A stretch of 64,000 nt of DNA from Macrosoma leucophasiata (GCA_036365455.1 JAWQUS010000017.1:4960001-5024000); one strand, 5' to 3'; counted from the stretch's first letter, positions 41,254 to 52,307 are shown. Notes: generated by a model not told the origin, from the letters alone. Program-made: numbers and translations.

Positions 41254-41372
41254 CCACCAAAGCTGAAAAGCGTTCGAAACGTCGGGTTGATTAAAAAAAA
41301 TCATTGCTCAAGATAAATTCGTAAAAATAGTTTTATTTCAATGAGTGTAGCTCGCGAAAACACTATGAATTT
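41254..41372 (+). repeat. Old retroelement 3' end continuing after the hAT insertion
   Basis: CCACCAAAGCTGAAAAGCG, TTCGAAACGTCGGGTTGATT, then AAATTCGTAAAAATAGTTTT and ATGAGTGTAGCTCGCG. 41311-41357 is the inverse of 35918-35957. Confidence 0.55.
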
Positions 41373-41559
41373 CCTAGTTTTTATTTATTTATCTTCTTTA
41401 CACCCATAAAATCTTAATCTATCCTGTAAAGGTAGATACGACGGACTTAAATGCTAGGTACTACAAGACATTCAACCTTTGGGTTGTGTTGAGAATGTTT
41501 TAACTGGTACGGAGAGGTATGAATTAAATAAATAATTACACTAATCACACTTCACACTA

Positions 41560-41795
41560 ATATTGTAAGTAAATGTGAAAGTTTCTTTGTTTGGATGTTC
41601 GTCCGTCAATCACGCCGAAACTACTGAACAAATTTTGATGAAATTTGTTACAAAGATTAGATTATAGGATACTTTTAATCCCGAAAAAATGTTCCTGTGG
41701 GATGCCATGGGATGATTTGATGAGTTTGCACAGGTTACGCGAAAAGCGACATACACGCGGCTGGATCCGCAAGCAACAGCTAGTCCAAAATAAAT
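41560..41795 (+). repeat. Family G retrotransposon 3' fragment
   Basis: GTGAAAGTTTCTTTGTTTGG, GATGAAATTTGTTACAAAG, CCCGAAAAAATGTTCCTGTG, CAGGTTACGCGAAAAGCGAC, ending CAACAGCTAGT. The relative is at 46253-46475. Confidence 0.65.
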
Positions 41796-41811
41796 AGATG
41801 ATACCGTATCC

Positions 41812-41910
41812 CAAAAAAAGAGCCTTTATAGGATCACTTGTGTGTCTTCTGACCGTCTGTACCTACATCTGTCCATCTGCCTATCTATCACAGTCAATTA
41901 GCGTTGAAAT
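41812..41910 (-). repeat. Family K 3' end fragment
   Basis: AAAAGAGCCTTTATAGGATC, ACTTGTGTGTCTTCTGACCG, CACAGTCAATTAGCG: the reverse of the 31090-31190 end. Confidence 0.55.
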
Positions 41911-41914
41911 AAAT

Positions 41915-43030
41915 TGGTCAATTGACTTAATTTAGTAAATCAAACATGCTCGTCCAACAATACATTTTAGACATGGGGACGGATTTCGGGTAGAAGAAGC
42001 CCCTTGTTTAAAAGACAGAAAGCAACTTTCTCAATTGTAAAGTCTTTGTACTTTGAATCCAAGCCAAAATAGCCGGCTTTTTTTTTATAAAATTTAATCG
42101 ACCAACCGAAACATCTTCCATTTGATTTTTTTTAAATAACATTCACAACACATGTAACATTTCTGAGATCTTATTAAAAAATACATACGCCTGAAGCTAT
42201 ACTTACAAAGAAAAGCCAGCCAAACTTATTCCGAAGTCGCCGACAAAATTTTACATGTCCCCGATTATTAGGTCTGTCGCAATTTTTATACAGACACTCG
42301 TGTAGACGTGCGTGGTGCGCATATTGAGTATAAAGATGAACGCACACTAAATTTATTCGAGGTGAGGGCGTTGAACCTCAAAACAATTTTCTCATCACAC
42401 GTGCTCGCATCGAATCGCCCGAATATGAAAAAAAACCGTCATATCTCATTGACCTATATGGACTAAAGTACTAGACACTCGATAGCACTGTTCCAGTTTT
42501 TTGCATTCAATTTGCCACGGTTTCCCGTAGTAGCACGACAGCTGTCGTGAAAACGTCTTTCTAAATATCTGTCAAATCAATTTAAAAATGGAATCGGCTG
42601 TTTCTTCCCGGTGTCTTCTCTATATATTAACCCCACTGTCATATCTTACAAATTACATATAAACTTTTGAGTAGGTGTTCCAAGGACTCATTAATTTATA
42701 TTTCTTGTACTTTTTTTAATTAAAAAATTATTCAATATTTCTATTTTACGATTATTTTACGTGGCTACGACAGATATACAGAGCGAACAAGACAATACGA
42801 TAGTAATTTAAACTGAGTATAATCCTACAGCCTGCAGTATTTCATGCCTTTTTTTTACCAGTATGACCACTATTTTCATTTAATGTGTATTGAACAATAC
42901 GACATTGATTATAAAAATTCGTTGTCTTTGTGATCGGTCTCTTTCACTTCAATTTGTTCAACGTACAGTTACCAGCAATAAATTTTTCACATCGAGCCTT
43001 CGAATGAGACAATCGGCTAGTATCGATTTA
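41915..43030. other. No recognisable gene
   Basis: AT-rich, unassigned. No exon with splice context seen. Confidence 0.4.
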
Positions 43031-43033
43031 GTA

Positions 43034-43148
43034 GAGTTATCTTTGCTGCACACTGCCTAAGTCAGCATTGATAGTCCGGTATTGGTCAAAACTTGATAAA
43101 AATGGTCGACAAACGTCCCATAGATAAAAAGCGAAAGAGATAACGCTC
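43034..43148. mobile_element. Short inverted-repeat element, relative of 33900-34016 in opposite orientation
   Basis: GAGTTATCTTTGCTGCACAC at the left, CGAAAGAGATAACGCTC at the right, TA at each edge. The interior TAGTCCGGTATTGGTCAAAA and TGGTCGACAAACGTCCCA match the reverse of 33920-33990. Confidence 0.65.
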
Positions 43149-43149
43149 T

Positions 43150-43888
43150 ACAGACCCGAAATAAGTAATCCGATGTCTCTTTTCTAAGGTTGCAATATTT
43201 CTTGATGGATATAATATTTGTATGGCCTACAGATATTTGTTTCGGGTCTGGGTGTTTGTGTATGTATTGTACGAGTATGTGTACAACGGCGTCTACGACA
43301 CAGATTTATATAATACCTTATGTGGAGCTGTGAGTGTAAGCGTATTTTATTTATAATTTATTTATTTATTATTTATACTGCAGGTACATACATCTTGGTT
43401 CAGTGTACATTCACCATTATTTGGGTACGGAAGAATAAGAGGTTCGTGGAGTCAATGTACTTATTTCACGATCCCACAAGATTATTGTATAAATGTGACC
43501 CAGCAATTCGTGTTGCTCGACCTCGAATAAGGAATGGATACATGCGTGAAAAGGAAGTTGATCGAGAAAATGCGTTGCACGCACATTATTGGTTTGTTAC
43601 GGGATAAAAATTAGATTTTTGTGTGGAGGTCTATAAAAGTTCTCAATTTCGTAACTGGTTAAAACGAGGTATGGGTATGAGGGAACAATGTATCGTATAT
43701 TTTATCTTACTACTACTACAAAAGGTGAAAGTAAGGATAGTTATTTATTTATATATATACTGACAGTTTATTTATTTATATTTATTTATATGTATACTAT
43801 ATAACTGTTCCTCACGCTAAAGCGACTGGACGGATTTCGATGAAATTGACAGAGTATACATGGTTGTAACCACACATAGACGAAATAT
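43150..43888. other. No recognisable gene
   Basis: A TTTATTTA-rich stretch lies at 43740-43800. The 95-codon frame at 43320 has no motif or splice context. Confidence 0.4.
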
Positions 43889-44250
43889 AATCAGATTAAT
43901 GATTACAGATTACGATTACATTGTTCAATCTGTAATCATGATTACAGATTACAAAAATTAATCAAAAAAGTAATCTTAATTACTTTGTCAATCAAAAACG
44001 TAATCTTGATGAGGTACTTTTGATATAACAATAAATCACCTTTATTTTTTTAAATCACACCATTATCACGTAATTTTGATTACCAACTACTGTAATCAAG
44101 ATTGAAGATTACATATGTAATCATGGTTACTTGTAATTGTGATTACAATCATGATTACATATGTAATCTTCAGATTAATAATCTGATTAAAAGTAACCAT
44201 AATTACTCCGTACATATGTATTAATCCGATTACAAAAGTAGTTGAATACG
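43889..44250. repeat. GATTAC/GTAATC-rich palindromic block
   Basis: About 360 bp composed largely of GATTACA and TGTAATC words in both orientations. AATCAGATTAATGATTAC stands at the left, and TTCAGATTAATAATCTGATT at the right. Many short local palindromes occur (TGTAATCATGATTACA). Confidence 0.7.
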
Positions 44251-44254
44251 CCCA

Positions 44255-44800
44255 ACTTTGACTGTAACACATAGCATACTTTTTATTTAGGTAAGTAATG
44301 TAAGTAATATTTCACCTATGTGAAGCCAGGATGCTCTGCTAGTACTAATATAATGCTATGTAATATAATTGACTGACAATAGACTACTTTTCCGAAATTC
44401 CACGGGATTGAGATCAATGTCATTGATCCTGCGGTAAACTGTTGGTCTATAATAAAACCTTTTTCGGTTATATCTCTAAGCACAGCAATTTAACGCAAAA
44501 CGGATTTTTTTTCTAACTCAAATAATGAAATTTTGTATGAAAATGTTCAACCAATTTCACGGCCGCCCTTACGTAATTCATTAAATAAAAGTACTCTTAA
44601 ACAAGATTGTTTTTTCGTTTTAATTTTGAATGCCTCCTTTGGATTATAAATTTATTTAAGATGCTTAACTTTTCAAATAGTCTGACTATTGCATAATTTT
44701 TCAATAACTAGGTATATAGGCAAGTATATTTAATTATTTTATTGGATTTTTCGTTAAAACATGCGAGTGAATTATTTGAAAGAAAAAAAATGAATGAAAA
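44255..44800. other. No recognisable gene
   Basis: AT-rich, unassigned. Confidence 0.4.
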
Positions 44801-44804
44801 ATTT

Positions 44805-44877
44805 GACTTCAGGCGGGATTTGAAACCGCGACTGGGATCACTGGTCCAGTCGATCTCCTAATTGAGCTACCGAAGTC
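44805..44877 (-). tRNA. Degenerate tRNA-like sequence of the same family
   Basis: 73 nt. Acceptor GACTTCG pairs with TGAAGTC through a G-T wobble. The A-box-like GTAGCTCAATTAGG remains, and the T arm GCGGTTTCAAATCCCGC keeps pairing, although its loop is TTTCAAAT. The anticodon arm is disturbed. The flank TTTTTCATTCATTTTTTTTC resembles the T-rich flank of the 7.7-kb copies. Confidence 0.45.
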
Positions 44878-44879
44878 TA

Positions 44880-45883
44880 CAACTAAATTAAGTACTTAGA
44901 TATATTATTATTCAAACTATACGACGTCTACTTAGGGTTGCCAACTATACTGTTAAAAACATTATTAAACTATTTTTATTGACTAAATTATAATTTTTAC
45001 TGTAGAACAAAAATACCTATACAAAAATAATGTTTTCAGCATCAAAATGCTTAACACTGCAAGTTAGACTTTAGTAAATAATAAGTTGTGCCAGATGCTT
45101 CATTATATGTTTTTAAAACATGAAATAGGTACAGTTCATAAAATACTGTTTATATTTTCTAAAATAAAGTATTCTTCTCAGACTTAAATATGCTTCATTT
45201 CTTGTAAATAAATTGGTTACCCTACGTCTCCATCACATTTGTATATTTATGTTACTAATACGTACAGTATTTGCGTGTAAGCGTCTTTTTATAAACATGA
45301 AACCTTAACTGCAGTAGCATGCAAGGTCAGAAGGTCTTTTGATAAAAAATACATACACTCCACCCAATCCACCTCAAATTGGTCGGTAAAGTTCTGTAAT
45401 ATCGATTGCTCGCCACTGATACAAGGCTGGTCTATTACAAAAACATTAATAATAATTGCTGGTATTGTTAGTTTAGTTTCAGTTACAACTGTAGTTTAAG
45501 CGCTTAAATGTAGATTATTTAGTTTGTATTTAGTAGATTATGTAGTAGTTGTTCAAATTGGTAAATATGGCATGAAGCCAAACCATTCCAGCAGGAAACA
45601 GCATATAATAAGGATCATATTAAAATTGAGCGGTATATTAAAAAACCAAGCGCAAGTATGTAAAGCTGGTTTCATAATTAAACTAAAATGTAAACAAAAT
45701 GAAGGCACTAGGCGGTGGTGCACACAGTCGAGTTCGGACATTGAAACTCTACCACAAGTAAAGGCTACCAGAACAACAATCGCATTAATGCACATTACTA
45801 TTCGCATTAACACATATCACTGTGATAATTTAATTTCTGTTTAAGGTATTATGCTATTTATGTATATTATTATGTATAGATAT

Positions 45884-45885
<2 letters not shown>
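44880..45885. other. No recognisable gene
   Basis: A 106-codon frame at 45524-45844 has no recognisable motif. Otherwise AT-rich and unassigned. Confidence 0.35.

Positions 45886-45932
<47 letters not shown>
45886..45932. repeat. (TA)n microsatellite
   Basis: About 23 uninterrupted TA units. A shorter (AATA)n tract lies at 46186-46203. Confidence 0.95.
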
Positions 45933-45935
<3 letters not shown>

Positions 45936-46252
45936 TACATGATAGTTATTTATTTGTGTATTACGTATGTATAGAAATAATTTATATATTTATTTTGGTT
46001 TGTATAATATATTTATTTTTGTATCTTATTGTACCATTCCAACTGAATATCTCGATTTATTAGTTTATTTTTTTTGTAAGCACCGCCAACAATTTTTTTT
46101 TACTACCAATGGTTGACTGGCAGAGAGCGCTTTAAGCATTAAGTCCGCCATTTGTACCGATGTTTTATTGATGCAATAAAGAATAAATAAATAAATAAAT
46201 AAATTAATCTATAGAATACAATACCAAAAAATATTATTAATCATAGTATATA

Positions 46253-46475
46253 AATACTATCAATGCGAAAGTTTGTATGTTTGTTTGTTACTCCTTCACC
46301 CAAAAACTGATGAACCGATTTTCATGAAATTTGGCACACACATAGAGGGTAATTGGATTAACACATAGGACATTGTTTATCCCGAAAAATGTTCCTGTGA
46401 AATACCATGGGATGACTTAATGAGTTTCCACAGGTTACGCGGCAAGCGACCTACACGCGGGCGGAGCAGCTAGTA
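46253..46475 (+). repeat. Family G retrotransposon 3' fragment
   Basis: ATGCGAAAGTTTGTATGTTTG, GATGAACCGATTTTCATGA, CCCGAAAAATGTTCCTGTG, CAGGTTACGCGGCAAGCGAC, ending GGAGCAGCTAGTAGG. Confidence 0.7.
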
Positions 46476-46874
46476 GGCTCATAATATATTTCACAATATC
46501 ATAATATATATTAAATAATTTACAACATATGAACAGGTTGGATTGAGGTACACTAGGTAATTACCGATCGATTTCATAACATATAGAGACCGCTGTAGAT
46601 TTTATTGGTTATGACTAGGCGCGGGCAGCGATAATATTCATATTAATGTTTACACGAAGGTGACCGATGTTCAACGATCGATACTAGACTTATAGTTCCT
46701 AAAAACAAAAGATCTAAGGCAAGATATTACTTGTCAAAAAGCTATGAGACGTGTAATTTTAACTGGTCATAGAATTCAATTGTTTAAAATAATTGGCAGT
46801 GAATGTGTTAACCAAATTCAGGATCAAATATAAAACTATGCTCTATAAACTATTTTTGTTAACTAACCAACGTA

Positions 46875-47177
46875 ACTTCACGCCTGTAATCCCCGAAGGG
46901 GTAGGCAGAGGTAAATGCATGCATTCAAGCATACATGCAAACACCCACGATTCGCCGGTAACGTTTTGGCCCATGTAACAGGTGGCGAGCCTGTTGACAT
47001 CTCCGGGCACATTACCAAACTTTGAGGTACTGGGAAATTTCCAGAAAATGGAAAAATCCCAATAGAACCAGAGATAAAGGCTTTTTCACCGTTATCTCTG
47101 ATAACCCCCTACCCGGGAATCGAACCCAGGACCTCAGCGTAGTAGTAGTGGCCTGCTACCACTAGGCTACCGAGGCA
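46875..47177 (-). mobile_element. Family B tRNA-derived SINE, intact, with 17-bp target-site duplication
   Basis: GTTAACTAACCAACGTA at 46858-46874 is repeated exactly at 47178-47194. The minus-strand head reads CTGCCTCGGTAGCCTAGTGG (A box), TAGCAGGCCACTACTACTAC, GGTCCTGGGTTCGATTCCCG (B box). The body is TTTCCATTTTCTGG, the hairpin CCCCTTCGGGG and the tail GGCGTGAAGT. The T-arm fold (CCTGGGTTCGATTCCCGGG) is perfect. This is the best reference copy of the family here. Confidence 0.92.
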
Positions 47178-47372
47178 GTTAACTAACCAACGTATAACAA
47201 AACCGGCTAAACTCTATGTGGTGCACTGATTTAGAGAGAAATGTAGAATGCACCTCTGCGTTTAGAAATGAAACCGAAGTGAGTAAAACCGCTGTATTAA
47301 AACAACGGTTTGCAGTGTGGCAGGAAAAATTTAAGATTGTAAAATAAAGCTTGCTTATCACTTTTATTTTAC

Positions 47373-47692
47373 TACTGGCTGTGCCCGCGACTTTGTCCGC
47401 GTGAGAATTTATGATTGTTCAGTATCTATCCGGACGAAGTCGTGGGCGCAGCTTGTGTAAAAGTAGCTTAAGTTATTCCTTATTACATAAGCTATCTGCC
47501 AGTGAAAGTCCCGTCGAAATCCGTCCAGCCGTTCCTGAGATTAGCCCAACAGACAGACAGACAGCAAAAATTGTAATTTATTGTGATATTGATATATGTA
47601 CCGTGTATACATACATATACATTAAGTAAAAAGCGGTTATTTTTATATTACAACCAGACACTTCAATTTTATTGATTTGTGTAGATAGATTG
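47373..47692 (+). repeat. Family E repeat with terminal hairpin
   Basis: GGCTGTGCCCGCGACTTTGT and, 40 bp on, ACGAAGTCGTGGGCGCAGC form a large stem. Then GTGAAAGTCCCGTCGAAATC, CAGACAGACAGACAG, GTAAAAAGCGGTTATTTTTA. It is collinear with 51743-52068. Confidence 0.7.
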
Positions 47693-47784
47693 TTCGGTGT
47701 TCGAAATTCAACCGTAACTCATAGGTAAGTATGAATGTTTTTGAACCTCTTTTGTTATATTATAATACGAAACCTAAGACGTAG

Positions 47785-48045
47785 GGACGTTAAGGCACCG
47801 GGACGTGATGACCCCACCGCCCACTAGAGGAGAAGTTTTCTTCCGCTAGTGCAGTCAGTTAACTGAGCAATCAAATTATTTCAAAAGAACAGTAAATATA
47901 ATAACGCGGTATGGGAATCAGCGTCCGGCGATAAACCTACCTTTACTACGATCGCCAATCCGCCTGCCAAGTGTAGCGATTATAGCTCTCCCCCAATGAG
48001 GCACAGCTTTGAGGAGGATTTGTTCAGCCGTGGACGTCTATATAA
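47785..48045 (+). repeat. Family C repeat, uninterrupted copy
   Basis: GGGACGTGATGACCCCACCG, CCACTAGAGGAGAAG, GCAGTCAGTTAACTGAGC, ATAACGCGGTATGGGAATC, ATCGCCAATCCGCCTGCCA, AGTGTAGCGATTATAG. It shows the element without the insertions seen at 8.2 and 24.6 kb. Confidence 0.75.
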
Positions 48046-48049
48046 TAAA

Positions 48050-48628
48050 AGAATTTCGGTTAATAAATGTCTCTTTTGATTACATTCCCTAACAAAGCGC
48101 ATGAATAGCATGCATGCCAGTAACATAAATAAAAATATCACGGACAAGTCGACAGTAAAATGTTGCGCATATCTTACGTGGTAATTTCACAAAGCGTATT
48201 TCGTATGTGCCTTTGAAATCGACTCAACCAAATGGCAGTCAACATCCATACATATGGTAATGCACCTCATTGAAAAATCAACTGTAATGGCTAAAATCGC
48301 AACTCGCAATTTATACGTTTTGAGAATTGAAATCGTTAACTGCAAAGCATTGCAGTATGGTGAACAGATTTAAAAAAATCTTTAAACACGTTGTATATTT
48401 TAAGACGTTCCATGAAAAAAACAAATATAATCGCAAACTTTTACTTTGTTGCCCGACTTTTGTACCGTGACACAATTTCTAGCAAATTCTTTTTTTTTCA
48501 AACCTTATCGTGGCAAGTGTAAGTCTTAATTTGCAAAAGTAAAAGCTAATGTACCGCAGGCAAAAGACACAAATTACAGAAAAAAAAACACATGAAAGAT
48601 GAAACATACTGTACTCTCTTCTCTAAAC
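48050..48628. other. No recognisable gene
   Basis: AT-rich, unassigned. Confidence 0.4.
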
Positions 48629-48771
48629 GCCCTAACGCACTTTACAATTTAATATGCAACCGCCTATTATGTATAGTGCGAACAATAACAGGCGGTTGCA
48701 TATATTAAACTGTAAAAGCGGTAACCCGCGCGGCTACCCGCTCCTGCGGCTAACCGCTAGTGCGTTAGGGC
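48629..48771. mobile_element. 143-bp MITE with nested inverted repeats
   Basis: Outer termini GCCCTAACGCACT and AGTGCGTTAGGGC are perfect inverse copies. A second inner pair (TTTAATATGCAACCGCCT and AGGCGGTTGCATATATTAAA) forms a long stem. The right arm carries an extra GC-rich segment (GGTAACCCGCGCGGCTACCC). A dinucleotide AC flanks both ends. Superfamily undetermined. Confidence 0.85.
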
Positions 48772-48774
48772 ACT

Positions 48775-49139
48775 TAAGCTAACGAGTTTCATTTTCTTTA
48801 AATAGGTGGCCAGTTCAAAAACTTGTTAGCCACTTTCTTGACATAAAATGAAGAAACAAATCCGTGTTCGAGTATGAGTTGTCAGTGTTTGCTGAATCAT
48901 TCGTGTCACGAGCGCACCCTTCGTGGTTCAAGCGTAGTGTCGCGCAGGGACACACTCTAGTGCCCTCCACTAATTAGCCAGTTTTTATCTTCAAACGAAA
49001 AGTTTATGAGCAGCCTATTTAGTGGTCTGTATTTCCAAATATAATAACGTATTCCTCTTTTTGATGAGTTTTAAATAAAAAGATCAAAATATCGGTATGA
49101 TAAATTGTTGTATCGTATACGTGTAGTATGGAAGTTATA
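48775..49139. other. No recognisable gene
   Basis: Unassigned mixed-composition DNA. Confidence 0.4.
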
Positions 49140-49500
49140 ATCTATACATATAACAAACAGTGAAATCCTCATGTTTGTACATTGTATATATTTACGAAAA
49201 ACCAATTGGGGGCGATGTTAAAATAGTATTAGAACACTTTTCAGTGATTTTTAAACTTCTTGTCTGTCTGTTTGTCCCTTTGTCCAGGCTAATCACCGAA
49301 GATACTGGACGGATTCGAATGAAACTTTTATGGTGTATAGATACTAAGCCTGGCCAACATTTAGGCTACTTTTTACTGTGGGAAAATCACTCATTCCCAT
49401 GGGCATCTCTACATTTAATTTCATTTTCCTATACAATATCAAACCTTTGACACATTATTTCATTGTGAGGCAATACGAAGTTTGCCGGGTCAGCTAGTAA
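49140..49500 (+). repeat. Family H retrotransposon-like fragment
   Basis: GTCTGTCTGTTTGTCCCTTTG, CTGGACGGATTCGAATGAAAC, GCCTGGCCAACATTTAGGC, GGGAAAATCACTCATTCCC, ending GTTTGCCGGGTCAGCTAGTA. This is the pattern of a lepidopteran LINE 3' end. A (TAA)n tract follows. Confidence 0.6.
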
Positions 49501-49822
49501 TAAATAATAATAATGTCAACCTTTGATATACGAGTCTCTCCGCTTCTTGGGAGGAGGCCTGGAGCTTACTCCACAACGCTGCTCCAATGCGGTTGGTGGA
49601 GATAAGGGTTAGTGGCCAACCCGCTGCCGGATGTTTTCAAACCGTCCATAAGGCCTCCAACAAGGTTTAGCGACTGCTATCTATCGATAGCAAACGGGAC
49701 CGACGGCTTAACGTGACCTCCGAAGCACGGAAACGCGCATTTTTTAAATTGGTCACCCATCAGACACCTGACCGCGCCCGTATCGCTTCCGATCTACACC
49801 AGCCGCGGAGCCATGCACGCTT
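49501..49822 (-). mobile_element. Family S SINE with small deletions
   Basis: Minus-strand copy: head CGTGCATGGCTCCGCGGC, GGTGTAGATCGGAAGCGAT, GGTCACGTTAAGCCGTCGG, GATAGATAGCAGTCGCTAAA. The 3' end has lost the GTGGGACGTATAATGGG block, and (TTA)n follows. Confidence 0.85.
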
Positions 49823-49824
49823 CA

Positions 49825-50389
49825 AAGTTAATAATCAAAGTTATTAAGAAAAGAAAAATTGAATTTAACAGTTGCATTTGCGTTCATTATATCGGTTACG
49901 TTTTTTTAATGTAAAAATACATAATAGCTTGTCCCGTCTTGTTTTTAACAACTACAACCTGCAAAAAAATTTTTTCACCCGCAGGTAATGGAGTGTTCGC
50001 GTGAACCGCCCTCAATTTCGTTGTCCGTTAATTATAATTTATTAAAATTTGACAATTTTTTACAATTTCATTGAACGCAGTGTTCGAATGTATTTTTTTC
50101 CTAATTAGTCACCGACATCGCTGTTCAACTGTGGACCTATTTAGAAATAGTTTACTTGTTGAGTATTCTTAAACTCATTTTCATCCGTATCCGTATCATC
50201 ACTTGATGCCACTGAGTTGACCATGGAAGTAACCTACAGCATAAGCAGCAGCATTTTTTTATGCCGTAAAACTATTCACTTCCTGCATTTTAGTTTGTTG
50301 AAAGATACTTCTAATTTCATAGTTTTCTTTATTTGTATGTAAAAATTAATACCCGTTTTGTTATTAGCGACTACACTCTGCTAAGCTTT
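49825..50389. other. No recognisable gene
   Basis: AT-rich. GCAGGTAATGGAGTGTTCGC (49981) and GGCGGATAATCGAGTGTTTGC (50681) are similar short segments either side of the family A copy, each followed by GTG(A/C)ACCGCC. Confidence 0.4.
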
Positions 50390-50670
50390 GCTGGTGGAAG
50401 AGCTCCATTGATGAAGCTCACGGGCGTAGGCGCCACCGCATTACCTAATATGCTTGCCACTAAATGGTAGTGTTCAGTACTACGTGTTCTGGTCAGGTGG
50501 TAATGACCCTGTATTTTCCGGCACAGAGGCATAACACTTTAAGTCTGAGCAGTGGTAACGCACTCGATTTTGACTTCAGTCTTTGCGTGGGTATCTATAA
50601 GCTGCAATCAACACTTAACATCAATGTGAACTGCAAGGTCGATTACCACTTCGATTTCATAAGAAAAAAA
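50390..50670 (+). repeat. Family A short retroposon, near full length
   Basis: CTGGTGGAAGAGCTCCATTG, GGCGCCACCGCATTACC, TGTTCTGGTCAGGTGGTAAT, GTCTATAAGCTGCAATCAAC variant, ACATCAATGTGAACTGCAAG, ending in an A run. Confidence 0.8.
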
Positions 50671-50689
50671 ATATTCACTGGCGGATAAT

Positions 50690-51742
50690 CGAGTGTTTGC
50701 GTGCACCGCCTCCATTTTGTTTTCCATTAAACACCATTTATTAAACTTTGATCCTTTCATAATCTTGTTATGCGAGGCGTATTGGTTTTGTAGTCGATTA
50801 TACGTTATTTACATTACGTTAAAAGCTTTTGTGAGAAGCTTATACTTCAGTATATAAAATAAATTAATTTAAAAATCCGGCCAAACGCGAATCAAACTCG
50901 TGCAAGTTTTCATACACTTGAGAAATTTCCTAATTTTGTATGCTTTGAACTCATTGTATGAAGTTTTTCTGTAATCTAAATTTAAATAATTATTTTATGT
51001 TCTTTTTTGAGGACACGATTAGTCCAACGATGTGTTGAGAACCGCTTGAGAGTCGCGGTTTCTTTCCTCGCACCGGGACAAATATTTGTATGACCTGCAG
51101 ATGGTACCCGTTTATTTTACCTCTAACCAACGTTTTGCAACGATTTCGTTTCACATCTCAACATTCCACAACTACATCACTACATTAATAATTGACTTGG
51201 AAAACAGACTGTTCCAAAACTATTAATTTCATAACTTATCACATCATAATTCATATCGCATAGTACTCATCACGCCAATCACTGAAGTGACATTTGTCTT
51301 TTGATTATTATTAATTTTAGAATTGTAATCATAGCGCTTTCTTTTTTTTTAATCTGAATTTATTTCAGGGCTTTTGTCCACTGAGGGATATGTAAGCCAT
51401 ATCGTGCCATAATCCTTGGTATAGGTTATTTATGTGATAATATCGTGCCCCCCTCCCTTGCCCATAACGACAGACCTAACAGTTTGGAGTCTATTTTCTT
51501 CATCAAAAAACCGATTTATTAGGAGGCATACAAATCTAAATAACCAATTCATATTTCTATGGAGCGCCGGCTATGTGTGTAAGAATTCAAATTCAAATTC
51601 AAATAATTTATTGCATCACATGTGGTTTTAAGATGTTACAAATAGTAATATGGTTAATATAGTAATTCTGTTACGAGCATTTTGAACCCATTTAAAATTC
51701 GTCGTACCTACTAAGTTATGAATGCTCTATAATATATATTAC
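50690..51742. other. No recognisable gene; degenerate family K start at 50870-50980
   Basis: AATCCGGCCAAACGCGAATC resembles the AACCGGACAAGTGCGAG start of family K. The remainder is unassigned. Confidence 0.35.
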
Positions 51743-52068
51743 TAGCTGCGCCCGCGACTTCGCCCGCGTGAGAATGTATGATTATTCAGTATCTACCCGG
51801 ACGAAGTCGTGGGCGCAGCTAGTATAAAAGTAGCCAAAGTTACTCCTTATTACATCAGCTATCTGCCAGTGAAAGTCCCGTCAAAATCGGTCCAGCCGTT
51901 CCCAAGATAAGCCCCGCCAAACAGACAGACAGACACAAAAATTGTAAAAGATGTTGTTTTGGTATATATACCGTCTATACATACATATGCATTTAGTAAA
52001 AAGCGGTTATTTTTATATTACATACAGACACTCCAATTTTATTTATTTGTATAGATGTATAGATTATG
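51743..52068 (+). repeat. Family E repeat with 22-bp terminal hairpin
   Basis: ACTAGCTGCGCCCGCGACTT at the start and AAGTCGTGGGCGCAGCTAGT about 40 bp later are inverse. The rest is collinear with 47373-47692 (GTGAAAGTCCCGTCAAAATC, GTAAAAAGCGGTTATTTTTA). Confidence 0.75.
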
Positions 52069-52307
52069 TCGTACTAAGTTACGTAGGTTATATAATATAT
52101 ATTGGCTGGTTTTCGAGAAACAACATTTGGGACTTAGCAGCATTAAGATTAGATCTGATTTATATTCAAACTTTTTAATTGCTTAAACTAATTATTTTTC
52201 AGGCCTCTTATTTAAATCAAGATTAGACCTAGCTCACCATATTTATCAAACGCCTCTTGAGTGATAAAACTGTACTTCTAAATCATATTGGATTTGTTTA
52301 TTTGACC

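Noticed and set aside
45886..45932. CRISPR-like or array signal
   Set aside because: It is a plain TA microsatellite. No regularly spaced repeats with unique spacers exist in the window, and the organism is eukaryotic.
47100..47177. Possible functional tRNA gene with perfect B box
   Set aside because: It is the head of a SINE with a 17-bp target duplication; the body and tail belong to family B.
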